Positions 51,150-60,065 of a stretch of DNA of 64,000 nucleotides are shown piece by piece. The notes beneath the pieces are model-generated. The model was not told where the DNA came from. It ran no database searches and saw nothing but the letters and a program-made list of their open reading frames with translations. Source of the stretch: UBA961 sp049426725 (GTDB lineage Bacteria; Bacteroidota; Ignavibacteria; Kapaibacteriales; UBA961); contig JBMSYN010000008.1 of the NCBI GenBank assembly GCA_049426725.1, positions 47,521-111,520 on the forward strand, read 5' to 3'. The position numbers and the translations under genes are program-made. Every line of letters begins with the position of its first letter. Positions within the stretch are counted from its first letter, which is position 1.

Positions 51150-51949
51150 TGAAGGATAATTATTCAATGTCTTTGTTCAAGAAAATCATTCTGCTGTGTG
51201 TAGTTACAATATTCACGGCACTCACATCAGATGCACAAGTGTTATCAACCGGTGAAGAATTGGTTTATGACGTTTCATATATGGGCATTTCATTGGGTAC
51301 AATCCGCGTGACTACATTGAAGAATGAAACATTCAATGGGAAATCAGTTCATCATACAAAAATTTATATCGATTCGCGCAAAGGTATTCCTTTCGTTGAT
51401 CTGCATTCTATTTATGAAAGTTGGATCGATCCATCAGTGCAATATTCTCACAATTTTGCAGCAAGTACAAAAGAATCAGATGGATCGTGGACTTATGATA
51501 AATACTTGTTTGACTATCCCGGTCAAAGCGTCACCATGGAAAAATACAAAGCCAATAAATTGAGCAATAAAAGGGTTTTGAAAACTTCCAAAAAATGGAA
51601 TGATGGAAGTAGTTTGTTTTTTCTCGCACGACAAATGTTGAAGTCCAAGAAGACAATTAAAGTACCCACAATCATCATGGATGACACCGTTTCAACGTCA
51701 ATCAATTTTGTTGGAAAAGAAGAGGCGATTGAAGTTGATGCAATCAAATATCCCGTGAAAACCTTATATCTAAACGGTACTGCAAATTGGACCGGCATCT
51801 ATGGTCTTTCCGGAAAATTTGAAGGTTGGTTTACGGATGATGAAGCCAGAATACCAATTCGTGCCAAGATGAAATTATATGTAGGAAATGCCAATATAGA
51901 ATTAGTAAAATGGAATCGTGGTTCTTGGCAGCCACCCAAAGCTGAGTAA
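51149..51949 (+). CDS. Secreted DUF3108-family protein
   Basis: A 266-residue (or 260 from ATG 51167) exported protein. The signal peptide KKIILLCVVTIFTALTSDA is followed by the DUF3108 opening GEELVYDVSYMGISLGTIRV, then IYIDSRKGIPFVDLHSIYES and a C-terminal strand-rich part. Function is unknown; DUF3108 proteins are envelope-associated. Its ATG overlaps the CtpA stop (TAATG), suggesting co-expression with the protease. The start at 51167 gives a tighter signal peptide. Confidence 0.82.
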   Translation: MKDNYSMSLFKKIILLCVVTIFTALTSDAQVLSTGEELVYDVSYMGISLGTIRVTTLKNETFNGKSVHHTKIYIDSRKGIPFVDLHSIYESWIDPSVQYSHNFAASTKESDGSWTYDKYLFDYPGQSVTMEKYKANKLSNKRVLKTSKKWNDGSSLFFLARQMLKSKKTIKVPTIIMDDTVSTSINFVGKEEAIEVDAIKYPVKTLYLNGTANWTGIYGLSGKFEGWFTDDEARIPIRAKMKLYVGNANIELVKWNRGSWQPPKAE

Positions 51950-51952
51950 TAC

Positions 51953-53410
51953 ATGAAGAATGCATCTTCACATAATGAAGAAAAAAAGGCAGTAATCGAA
52001 AGAATATCTGCCTTTTCCTTTCTTTGCTTTCTTTTCTGCGGAATGATGATCATTTCATCATGCGGGACTTCTCGCAGAGCGGCATTGCTTTCATCGCTTG
52101 AATTACAAAGTGATGTAACCGACTCAATGAAAAGACAATTTCTTCTGACATCCACAAAACACATCGACAGCGCAAAGCCCTCCGAAATCCAAATGGAAGT
52201 TACAAGGATTGAAACAAATTCATATCCTGATCAAGTGCGTTTATTTGCCAAGGTTTTTGACACCACAGGACATTATATCACTCACATTGCTCCTCCCTAT
52301 CGTCAAGATCAGAAGTATTGGTACATGCTGAAGGAAAAGCTGGGACGCTCCATAGAGAACATTGATAGTTTCAAAGTGCGTGAATATGGTGATACAGATT
52401 CCATTCCTTATGCAATTATGCTCAGCGTTGACTTCAGTGGTTCAATGTCAGGCGTAATGGATGCCATAGCGATGGGAACTGAGTTATTCGTGAACATGAA
52501 GCAACCTCAGGATCGAATCGGAATTTCGACCTTCTCAAAAGAGTATATCGAAAAAGTACCCATGTGGAAAGACAAAGAAATCATCATCAACAAATTCAAA
52601 TCCACTTTTTTTGATGGACAAGGGTATTATTCAGGATTATACGATGCAATTCTGAAATCGATGGAGGCATTTACATCAGAGTTTCCGGATACCATTCCCA
52701 AAGTGATTGTAGTGTTTTCGGATGGCGAAGACAATTATTCAAAAGCACGATTGAAGACAATACTTGACACAGCAAAAACGAAAGGTGTGAATATTTTCAC
52801 AGTTGGTTTTGGATATCCAAATGATGAGATCATGAGGCAGATTGCGAAGTATACCGGTGGGAAATATTATCGCGCAAAAACCAAAGAAGAATTGATTGCG
52901 GTCTTTCTCGACATTTATAGAAGTCTGCGTAATTTCTATAAAATATCATATAAACCACCTGTGTATTATGGAATTCACAAAGTATTCATGGGTCTTGATT
53001 TTGCCACGGATTCAGTCCATGCTGAAAGTGAATATGACACTGCACCACTTGGACCTGGATTTGATGTTGCAGATGGGTTCAAATACCCGATACACTTTGA
53101 CTTTAGTTCTTCTGTCGTTCGACAAGAATCAATGATACGCATTGACGAACTTGCTGAACTCATGGAACGCTATCCAAAATTGCGATTGGAAATACAAGGT
53201 CATACAGATAATATCGGTGGCGAAGAATTCAATTTGAAACTCTCGGATGCACGAGCGAAATCTGTAATGCAGGAATTGGTGAAAAGAGGAATTGAAGAAA
53301 AGAGATTGAGAGGTAGAGGTTTTGGTATGTCTCAGCCTGTTGCTCCCAATGATTCAGAACGCAATCGAGCTCTTAATCGAAGAACACAATTCATTGTACT
53401 TGCAAAATGA
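51953..53410 (+). CDS. vWA-OmpA lipoprotein
   Basis: A 485-residue envelope protein that combines two domains. After a hydrophobic stretch ending in a lipobox (FCGMMIISSC, Cys37), a von Willebrand factor A domain lies at about 150-330 with the metal-ion site DFSGSMSG (Asp160) and TFSKEYI. A C-terminal OmpA/MotB peptidoglycan-binding domain at about 370-485 has LRLEIQGHTDNIGG, LSDARAKSVM and NRALNRRTQFI. By analogy it would anchor at the outer membrane and bind peptidoglycan and a protein ligand. It follows the DUF3108 gene by 3 bp, so CtpA, DUF3108 and this gene form one unit. Confidence 0.87.
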   Translation: MKNASSHNEEKKAVIERISAFSFLCFLFCGMMIISSCGTSRRAALLSSLELQSDVTDSMKRQFLLTSTKHIDSAKPSEIQMEVTRIETNSYPDQVRLFAKVFDTTGHYITHIAPPYRQDQKYWYMLKEKLGRSIENIDSFKVREYGDTDSIPYAIMLSVDFSGSMSGVMDAIAMGTELFVNMKQPQDRIGISTFSKEYIEKVPMWKDKEIIINKFKSTFFDGQGYYSGLYDAILKSMEAFTSEFPDTIPKVIVVFSDGEDNYSKARLKTILDTAKTKGVNIFTVGFGYPNDEIMRQIAKYTGGKYYRAKTKEELIAVFLDIYRSLRNFYKISYKPPVYYGIHKVFMGLDFATDSVHAESEYDTAPLGPGFDVADGFKYPIHFDFSSSVVRQESMIRIDELAELMERYPKLRLEIQGHTDNIGGEEFNLKLSDARAKSVMQELVKRGIEEKRLRGRGFGMSQPVAPNDSERNRALNRRTQFIVLAK

Positions 53411-53422
53411 TAGGACACCTGA

Positions 53423-54205
53423 ATGAATATTCGTTTCGACAATAAAACAGCTCTTGTATGTGGCTGCACTCAAGGAATCGGTTTGGCAATTGCAACATTA
53501 CTTGCCGAATCCGGCTGTTCAATCATTGGTTTTGCAAGAAATAAAGAGAAGCTCAAAGAAGTGATTGATTCACTTCCCGCTTCTCAAGGACAGCAGCATC
53601 GCATGCTCATCGCTGATTTTTCCAATCTTAATGAAGTGCAATCCGCGCTCTCGCAACTTGCTGATACTTCAATAGACATTGTCATCAATAATTCCGGTGG
53701 ACCCGCACCCGGTTCGATACAACAGTCCTCTGTTGAATCATTCCATGATGCATTTGAAAGATTATTGATGTCTTCGCACATCATCGCACAACATTGCATT
53801 CCGAGTATGAAACAAAAAGGTTTTGGTAGAATCATTTCCATCATTTCAACATCGGTAAGACAACCTCTTGATGAATTGGGTGTTTCAAATACTGTTCGCA
53901 GTGCAACCGCCGCTTGGTCAAAAACTTTATCAAATGAACTCGCGCAATTTGGCATTACCGTCAATAGCGTTTTGCCCGGTGCCACAAAAACCGGTCGTCT
54001 AGAAGCTTTGATTGGAAAAAAAGCACTGCAACAACAAACCACAAATGAAGCAATTGCGCATGCCATGGCTCAAGAAGTACCGATGAAGAGATTGGGCGAA
54101 CCCGAAGAAATTGCTTCTGCTGCAGTATTCCTTGCTTCCGAGCAAGCTTCATATATCACAGGCATAACATTGCTTGTGGATGGCGGAAGAACCAGAGCAT
54201 TGTGA
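53423..54205 (+). CDS. SDR-family protein lacking the YxxxK dyad
   Basis: A 260-residue Rossmann protein resembling 3-oxoacyl-ACP reductase. The dinucleotide loop is VCGCTQGIGLAIA, followed by NNSGGPAPG and the C-terminal ITGITLLVDGGRTRAL. The catalytic Tyr-x3-Lys is replaced: VSNTVRSATAAW has Asn and Arg in the expected places. A subgroup of SDRs lacking a perfect tetrad is known; this protein may be a reductase with altered chemistry or a non-enzymatic binder. It starts 12 bp after the vWA-OmpA gene and is coupled to the ABC-2 permease by TGATG. Confidence 0.8.
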   Translation: MNIRFDNKTALVCGCTQGIGLAIATLLAESGCSIIGFARNKEKLKEVIDSLPASQGQQHRMLIADFSNLNEVQSALSQLADTSIDIVINNSGGPAPGSIQQSSVESFHDAFERLLMSSHIIAQHCIPSMKQKGFGRIISIISTSVRQPLDELGVSNTVRSATAAWSKTLSNELAQFGITVNSVLPGATKTGRLEALIGKKALQQQTTNEAIAHAMAQEVPMKRLGEPEEIASAAVFLASEQASYITGITLLVDGGRTRAL

Positions 54206-54999
54206 TGCAAACCTATCTTGCAACTTTTCGAAGTGGACTCTCCTCATTGCTTGAATATCGCATGGACTATTTCAGCAATAGCTTTTTATCCCTTCTCGTT
54301 TTAATTGGGGTTCAATACTTTCTTTGGAGTTCAGTATATGCCGGAAGAGATAATCAGAGCATAGGAAATTACTCTTCAGACTCAATGTTTTTGTATGCAA
54401 CCCTTGCAGCTTTATATGGAGTGATCATTCGTTCGGGACGGATAGAAAAAAATGTTTCTGAAGAAATCAGAAAAGGGGATCTGAATAAATATCTGATCAA
54501 ACCTATTTCACATTTGGGGTTTTCTGCGGCACTTGGAGCAGCGGATCGCATTGGCGTCATAATCGCAACATGCATACTCATTCCATTCATTCCTTTGCTG
54601 ACAAATTCACATATTTCATTGTCTGGTTGTGCATTGTCACTATTGCTTGTTTTTAATGCCATGCTGATCAAATTTTTCATTTCCATGGCGATTTCATATT
54701 TGGCATTTTGGTTTGAGGAAACCTGGACATTCCATGTGATTTTTGACATGAGCATGTGGTTTCTTTCAGGATCACTTGTACCACTTGACATTATGCCCCA
54801 TTGGATTCAATCTATCTCCGGATGGTTTCCTTTTCAATATCTAAGTTATGTCCCCGCTGCATTTTCAATTGGACAATTGTCCATGGAATTTGCTTGGTAC
54901 CATATATCGGTCAGTATATTCTGGTGCTTCTTTACATGGGCGATTGCAAGATTAGTCTGGAAGGCAGGTATTAAATCATTTGGGGCATATGGCGGCTAA
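54205..54999 (+). CDS. ABC-2 type permease
   Basis: A 264-residue membrane protein with about six helices (near 28-48, 62-80, 110-135, 145-165, 180-200 and 230-250), of the ABC-2 permease fold. The N-terminal YRMDYFSNSFLSLLVLIG and the cytosolic EIRKGDLNKYLIKPISHL resemble ABC-2/DUF990 family proteins that work with a separate ATPase. No ATPase gene is adjacent, so the transporter partner must be elsewhere. Its ATG lies in the stop of the SDR gene. The 3' end overlaps hpnE by 4 bp. Confidence 0.78.
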   Translation: MQTYLATFRSGLSSLLEYRMDYFSNSFLSLLVLIGVQYFLWSSVYAGRDNQSIGNYSSDSMFLYATLAALYGVIIRSGRIEKNVSEEIRKGDLNKYLIKPISHLGFSAALGAADRIGVIIATCILIPFIPLLTNSHISLSGCALSLLLVFNAMLIKFFISMAISYLAFWFEETWTFHVIFDMSMWFLSGSLVPLDIMPHWIQSISGWFPFQYLSYVPAAFSIGQLSMEFAWYHISVSIFWCFFTWAIARLVWKAGIKSFGAYGG

Positions 55000-56327
55000 A
55001 CAAGCGAGGCTGCCACTTTTCCGCTCAAAGCTGCGCCTTCCAATGTTGCGGGCAAACCAGTATTCGTCCAATCACCTGCCAAAAGCAATCCTTTGATCGG
55101 GGTTTTTGAATCCGGTCTGGACTCTTCTGTATCAGGGTCGATTAGCACAGTTGCCATTCGCTCTTTGATTACTTTCCAATGAAGCAATTGTGCATCAACC
55201 ATTTCGGGAAAGCATTGACGAATCTCATTTGAACATGTGAGAGCAATTTCTTCAGTTGACATTGATACGATTTCATCTCCCGCACTAATTGTCAGCGCAA
55301 GCATGGATTTTCCATGTTGCATTACAGTTGATTTTCTAAATATCCATTGCGTTGAAGATTCCATGATTGCAGCAATATCAATTTCCGGAAATGATTTGTC
55401 GAACCACAGATATAAAGAAATGATTGGTGAATATCGAATCGAATCAAAAGAAGAAAAAAAGGAAGTGGTCTTATGAGCATCAGGAAGAATTTTCAATAGT
55501 GCATGCGGTGGAATTCCGGAAATGACATACTTGCTTTCAACATACATTCCATCTTGGGCATATACGCCTTGAATCTCGTCATTCTCAATCACAAGTTTTT
55601 CAACTCCATTGCTTTGAATCAACATTCCATCATGTTTTTCGAGCCATGCACCAAAAGGCTCAAACAATTCAGACAATCCGCATTGTGGAATGTATAAACT
55701 CGATGAATCACCTTTGCCAAAAAAGGCAAGTCGCAACACATTAATGAAAATCTTTGCAGACACTTCCTCCGGCTTGCCATTCATTGTTGCAAGAATAACA
55801 GGCGACCACACCAAGTCGATGATTCTTTGAGATTGAGATTCTGATAGCAATAATTCCATTGCTGTCATCAACCCAGGTTTGCAAAGATTCCATTTCACGC
55901 GCATGGCAAAAATGAGAAGACTTGCTTTCTCTTTTCTGGACAGAATAGACAATCTCAAAAAGCCCAGCGCCATGCCAAGTGGACCATGAACATTACCAAT
56001 CCCCTTCGCATGAAGAAGATCTCTTCTTCCATCCGGAAAGTGAAATGGAATGGTAAGGAACTCCTGTTTTTTTACTTTTTCAAATGTTCCGAGCAAACGG
56101 AGTACCTCAAAAAAAGAATCATAGCAACCCATCATTACATGTTGACCATTATCAATCATATCCCCGGAAACTCTATCAATAAATGAACGAGCTCTGCCAC
56201 CAACATTCGAAGTGGATTCGATAACCAAAGGTCTTAATCCCCTGCCAATGCAATGCACGGCAGCAGAAATACCAGCAATTCCTGCTCCCAAAACAATGAT
56301 ATCAAATGTTTTGCTTTTTGACAACAT
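54996..56327 (-). CDS. Squalene-associated FAD-dependent desaturase (HpnE-like)
   Basis: A 443-residue amine-oxidase-fold protein like HpnE, the hydroxysqualene dehydroxylase that makes squalene for hopanoids. FAD-binding GAGIAGISAAVHCIGRG sits at the N-terminus, followed by VGGRARSF, IDNGQHVMMGCYDSF (HpnE-typical), and the C-terminal LLAGDWTNTGLPATLEGAAL. The other hpn genes (hpnC, hpnD, shc) are not in the window. A carotenoid desaturase role cannot be excluded. The 4-bp convergent overlap with the ABC-2 permease is typical of the compact layout here. Confidence 0.85.
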   Translation of the reverse strand: MLSKSKTFDIIVLGAGIAGISAAVHCIGRGLRPLVIESTSNVGGRARSFIDRVSGDMIDNGQHVMMGCYDSFFEVLRLLGTFEKVKKQEFLTIPFHFPDGRRDLLHAKGIGNVHGPLGMALGFLRLSILSRKEKASLLIFAMRVKWNLCKPGLMTAMELLLSESQSQRIIDLVWSPVILATMNGKPEEVSAKIFINVLRLAFFGKGDSSSLYIPQCGLSELFEPFGAWLEKHDGMLIQSNGVEKLVIENDEIQGVYAQDGMYVESKYVISGIPPHALLKILPDAHKTTSFFSSFDSIRYSPIISLYLWFDKSFPEIDIAAIMESSTQWIFRKSTVMQHGKSMLALTISAGDEIVSMSTEEIALTCSNEIRQCFPEMVDAQLLHWKVIKERMATVLIDPDTEESRPDSKTPIKGLLLAGDWTNTGLPATLEGAALSGKVAASLV

Positions 56328-56427
56328 GGGCTTATTTACTATAAATCGTCATAATTTGGTACTCTTTACTTCTTTGACTCAAAGTTGGTCAAGTTAACAA
56401 ATATTTCATAAACCGCTGAAAACATTG

Positions 56428-56435
56428 TATTTTTG
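56428..56435 (+). promoter_or_regulatory. Promoter element TATTTTTG before tRNA-Leu
   Basis: TAnnTTTG match 24 bp before the tRNA, with TTTC at 56404-56407 exactly 20 nt upstream, one base off the TTTG consensus. It probably drives tRNA-Leu and tig. Confidence 0.5.
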
Positions 56436-56458
56436 CGCTCTTGTCTATTGTTAGTCAT

Positions 56459-56540
56459 GCGGATGTGGCGAAATTGGCATACGCGCCAGACTTAGGATCT
56501 GGTGGGGCAACCCGTGGGAGTTCGACCCTCCCCATCCGCA
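56459..56540 (+). tRNA. tRNA-Leu (anticodon TAG)
   Basis: An 82-nt cloverleaf with a long variable arm: acceptor GCGGATG/CATCCGC, anticodon stem CCAGA/TCTGG with loop CTTAGGA giving anticodon TAG (codon CTA), variable arm TGGGGCAACCCG-like, T-arm GGAG/CTCC with TTCGA, discriminator A. CCA is not encoded. It lies 51 bp before tig and may share a transcript. Confidence 0.96.
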
Positions 56541-56591
56541 CAATACATCACCGGCAGCCCCGGAATTTTGAGAATAATCAAGGTTACTCCT

Positions 56592-58070
56592 TTGGAAATC
56601 ACCGTCATATCAATTGATAATTGCACACAAGAGGTCAGTTTCACGTTGACCAAAGAGGATTTTGTGCCTCATTTTGAGCGTGCATATCTTAAAGCACAGC
56701 CAACTATAGAAATCAAGGGGTTTAGAAAGGGCAAGGTTCCACTATCAATCATCAAGCAGAGATTTGGCAGACAAATCGAGCAAGAGAGTATAATGGACAT
56801 TGCCGACATTGAATTTAGAAGTTACACTCGCAATAATAATGTCAAGATTTTAGGCCAGCCCGAATTACGTGATTTGAAGCCCGGCGAAGATGGATCCATG
56901 ACTTATGTCATTCGATTTGGTATCATTCCCGAATTCGAAGTAGCATCGTATGAAGGTTTGGAATTAAAAAAGCCTGTTGGCAAAGTCAGCGATGAAGATG
57001 TCAAAAAAATCATTGACGAAATCTTGCTCAAAGCAGCAACAAGTGAATCTACAGAGAGCATAGATGATGCAAAGCACAATGTAACCATACGATTCACCAA
57101 AGTTGATGATGAAACAGGTGAACCAATGGAAGGATTGGAGCCACAAGAAAATACAATCTTCCTTGAGCATCCTGATTTGGATGGTTTCTTGAGAGATGCA
57201 TTGATTGGCAAAAAAGTTGGTGACACGGTCACCTACATGGACAAAACAGAAGGAGAAGAAAATCCCGATCGTTTTGAAGTAAAAATCCTTTCCGCCGAGA
57301 AAATCATTCCCGCAACATTGGATGAAGAATTCGTCAAGAAATATTCTCGTGGTGCATTGAATACCGTAGAAGCTTTGGAGCAGAGCGTTCGTGATTACAA
57401 TAATCGCATGCTTGAGGATGAAGCCAAGAAAGAAATGGAAATTCAAGTTGTTGACATCATGACATCAAAACACGATTTCCAAGTTCCAGAACAAATCGTT
57501 CATGAAGTGATGCATGGGATGTTTGATAATTTCAAAAAGCAGCAAGGTCCTGCTGCAACCGACATGAAATTGTCTGATCTTGAAGGAGTGTTCAAACCAT
57601 ATGCAGAGCAGACAGCACGCTGGGAATTGATTCGTGAAAAGATCATAGAAAAAGAAGGAATCACATTAGAAGAACAAGATTTGCTTCCTTATCTTCAGCA
57701 TTACCGTAGTCAAATAGGAATGACCGATAGTCAAATTCTTTCTGAATTAATGAAAGATCACAGATTTCTTGGATCAATCCTTGCCGGAAAAGTCATGGAG
57801 AAAATTGTTTCTCTAGCAACGATAACAAAAGTTGATCCTGAAACTTATTTTGCAGAAAAAGACATGGAAGCCATGGTTCAGCAGATGCAAGACACTGCAG
57901 AGGCGACTTCTTCGTCAACAGCAAAACCGGCAAAAACCACTAGCAAAACTGCAAAACCAAAGACAGAAAAGTCCAAAGAAGCGAAAGCATCCACCAAGAC
58001 AAAAAAATCCGATGATGCTGCAGAAAAGCCAAAAAAGAAATCTACTAAGTCAAAATCTGCCGGTGAATAA
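56592..58070 (+). CDS. tig: Trigger factor
   Basis: Ribosome-associated chaperone and peptidyl-prolyl isomerase, 492 residues. The ribosome-binding signature is IKGFRKGKVP near residue 36; the PPIase domain lies around 150-240 and the C-terminal helical chaperone region after it. I chose TTG at 56592: AAGG lies 8 nt upstream and the protein then starts directly at the first family strand (EITVISIDNCTQEVSFTLT). A GTG-initiated frame from 56502 would begin inside tRNA-Leu. The last 51 residues are lysine-rich (17 Lys) and low complexity. Confidence 0.93.
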   Translation: MEITVISIDNCTQEVSFTLTKEDFVPHFERAYLKAQPTIEIKGFRKGKVPLSIIKQRFGRQIEQESIMDIADIEFRSYTRNNNVKILGQPELRDLKPGEDGSMTYVIRFGIIPEFEVASYEGLELKKPVGKVSDEDVKKIIDEILLKAATSESTESIDDAKHNVTIRFTKVDDETGEPMEGLEPQENTIFLEHPDLDGFLRDALIGKKVGDTVTYMDKTEGEENPDRFEVKILSAEKIIPATLDEEFVKKYSRGALNTVEALEQSVRDYNNRMLEDEAKKEMEIQVVDIMTSKHDFQVPEQIVHEVMHGMFDNFKKQQGPAATDMKLSDLEGVFKPYAEQTARWELIREKIIEKEGITLEEQDLLPYLQHYRSQIGMTDSQILSELMKDHRFLGSILAGKVMEKIVSLATITKVDPETYFAEKDMEAMVQQMQDTAEATSSSTAKPAKTTSKTAKPKTEKSKEAKASTKTKKSDDAAEKPKKKSTKSKSAGE

Positions 58071-58091
58071 TCACCATCAGGAGCATCTAAT

Positions 58092-58700
58092 ATGATGAAT
58101 CAACTCGTTCCCATGGTTGTGGAACAAACAAGCAGAGGCGAAAGGGCCTATGATATTTATTCTCGTCTGCTAAAAGACAGAATCATTTTTATCGGAACGC
58201 CGATTGATGATCATGTTGCAAGTTTGACAGTTGCGCAACTTCTCTTCTTGGAAAGTGAAGATCCGACCAAAGACATCAACATTTACATCAATTCACCCGG
58301 GGGCAGCGTTACTGCCGGTATGGCAATTTATGACACCATGCAATTTGTGAGACCTGATATCAGCACGATTTGTGTTGGGATGGCTGCATCCATGGCGCAA
58401 GTATTATTGTGTGCCGGAACAGCAGGAAAAAGATTCGCTCTCCCAAATTCACGCATCATGATGCATCAACCATTGGGCGGAACGCAAGGTCAGGCAACCG
58501 ATATTGAAATTTACACCAAAGAAATGCTTCGCATACGCGAAATGTTGTATGCAATCATAAGCAAGCATACTGGTAAGGATACAAAGACAATTCTCAAAGA
58601 TGCTGATCGCGATAATTATATGAGTGCAAAGCAGGCAGCAGATTATGGCATCATTGATAAAATCCTTGATCGTCGTCCAAATGAAGGAAGTAAATCATAA
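58092..58700 (+). CDS. clpP: ATP-dependent Clp protease proteolytic subunit
   Basis: Serine protease subunit, 202 residues. Catalytic triad: Ser in VGMAASMAQ near 100, His in IMMHQPLGG near 125, Asp in LKDADRDNYMSAKQA near 175. Also SRLLKDRIIFIGTPI at the N-terminus and NIYINSPGGSV. The stretch after the active Ser is AQVLL rather than GAFLL. It begins 21 bp after tig and is followed by an intrinsic terminator before clpX, so tig-clpP may be transcribed apart from clpX. Confidence 0.96.
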   Translation: MMNQLVPMVVEQTSRGERAYDIYSRLLKDRIIFIGTPIDDHVASLTVAQLLFLESEDPTKDINIYINSPGGSVTAGMAIYDTMQFVRPDISTICVGMAASMAQVLLCAGTAGKRFALPNSRIMMHQPLGGTQGQATDIEIYTKEMLRIREMLYAIISKHTGKDTKTILKDADRDNYMSAKQAADYGIIDKILDRRPNEGSKS

Positions 58701-58718
58701 TCCTACTTGAGTACTTTG

Positions 58719-58754
58719 ATGGCGGGTCGATCGCTTCGTCCCGCCATTTTTTTT
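58719..58754 (+). terminator. Intrinsic terminator between clpP and clpX
   Basis: Stem ATGGCGGG/CCCGCCAT with a 13-nt loop, followed by T8 (58747-58754). It lies 18 bp past the clpP stop and 24 bp before the clpX ATG. Confidence 0.85.
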
Positions 58755-58778
58755 CTTGATAAATATCAATCAAATACA

Positions 58779-60065
58779 ATGAGTTCAAGAATTCACGACA
58801 AAGATTCCATTCACTGTTCCTTCTGTGGTCGTTCAGCCGAGGATGTGCAGAATCTCATTGCAGGTGATGAGGTGTATATATGTGATCGTTGCATTCATTC
58901 TTCAATGGATGTATTGAATCAGCATCGCGCACCTTCAACAAAATCTCATAGACAACAGCATAAAACAGCTTTATTGAAACCTTCGCAAATCAAAGCCAAA
59001 TTGGATGATTATGTGATTGGTCAAGACAGAGCCAAAAGAATATTGAGTGTTGCCGTTTACAATCATTATAAACGCATTGCTTCACATGCTCTTCCATCGC
59101 AAGATGAAGTGGAAATTGAAAAAAGCAATATTCTTCTTGCAGGTCCAACAGGTACCGGAAAAACTTTGCTCGCAAAAACACTCGCCAGAATTTTGGATGT
59201 TCCATTTGCTGTTGCAGATGCAACTACAATTACTGAATCCGGATATGTTGGAGATGATGTGGAAACCATTTTGGTTCATCTTCTACAAAATGCAGATTAT
59301 GATGTTGAAAGAGCAGAGCGTGGTATCGTCTATATCGATGAGATTGACAAAATAGCCCGCCGTTCTGATTCACAAAGCATTACCAGGGATGTTTCCGGAG
59401 AAGGCGTACAGCAGGCATTACTGAAGTTACTCGAGGGTACTGTTGCCGGAGTTCCTCCGCGCGGAGGCAGAAAACATCCGGAGCAATCATTGGTATATGT
59501 CAATACCAAAAACATATTGTTCATTTGTGGCGGCGCATTTGATGGTGTCGAAAAAACCATTGCGCGCAGAATCAATGCAAAAACAATTGGTTTCAGTGCA
59601 AGTTTGCAAGAGAATGTAGAAGAATCTCATGCACTTCTGTCAAGAATTGAACCAGAGGATTTCATCAAGTTTGGTTTCATACCAGAATTGGTTGGACGAT
59701 TGCCTGTAATTGCACCGCTTGAACCACTTTCAGATGAGGCAATGCTTGAAGTATTGACAAAACCCAAGAATGCACTCATCAAACAATATCAAAAGTTGTT
59801 TGCTATGGAGCAATGTGGTCTTGAATTTACACCTGAAGCTCTACTTGCAATTGTTGAAAAAGCGAAGATTCGGAAGACAGGTGCAAGAGGATTAAGAGCA
59901 ATCGTTGAAGAAATCATGCTTCCCATCATGTTTGATGTTCCGGACCGTAAAGACATCAATCATTGTATTATAGGGAAAGAGGTGGTGGATTCCGGTAAAA
60001 CACCCGTTTTTGAGCAAAAACCCCAAAGCTCAAGTGAATCGGAGCAACTCAGGAAAGCTGAGTGA
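58779..60065 (+). CDS. clpX: Clp protease ATP-binding subunit ClpX
   Basis: AAA+ unfoldase, 428 residues. The N-terminal zinc finger has CSFCGRSAED and YICDRC; Walker A is AGPTGTGKTLLAKTLA near 118, Walker B IVYIDEIDKIA, and the pore loop GYVGDDVE. The ClpP-docking IGF loop is seen in KTIGFSASL. C-terminal TGARGLRAIVEEIM. The start at 58779 gives the usual short leader before the zinc finger, and an earlier in-frame ATG at 58707 lies upstream of the terminator stem. Partner of ClpP just upstream. Confidence 0.96.
   Translation: MSSRIHDKDSIHCSFCGRSAEDVQNLIAGDEVYICDRCIHSSMDVLNQHRAPSTKSHRQQHKTALLKPSQIKAKLDDYVIGQDRAKRILSVAVYNHYKRIASHALPSQDEVEIEKSNILLAGPTGTGKTLLAKTLARILDVPFAVADATTITESGYVGDDVETILVHLLQNADYDVERAERGIVYIDEIDKIARRSDSQSITRDVSGEGVQQALLKLLEGTVAGVPPRGGRKHPEQSLVYVNTKNILFICGGAFDGVEKTIARRINAKTIGFSASLQENVEESHALLSRIEPEDFIKFGFIPELVGRLPVIAPLEPLSDEAMLEVLTKPKNALIKQYQKLFAMEQCGLEFTPEALLAIVEKAKIRKTGARGLRAIVEEIMLPIMFDVPDRKDINHCIIGKEVVDSGKTPVFEQKPQSSSESEQLRKAE

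Noticed and set aside
56502..56591. GTG-initiated extension of trigger factor
   Set aside because: It starts inside tRNA-Leu and adds unrelated residues; TTG at 56592 with AAGG gives the canonical start.
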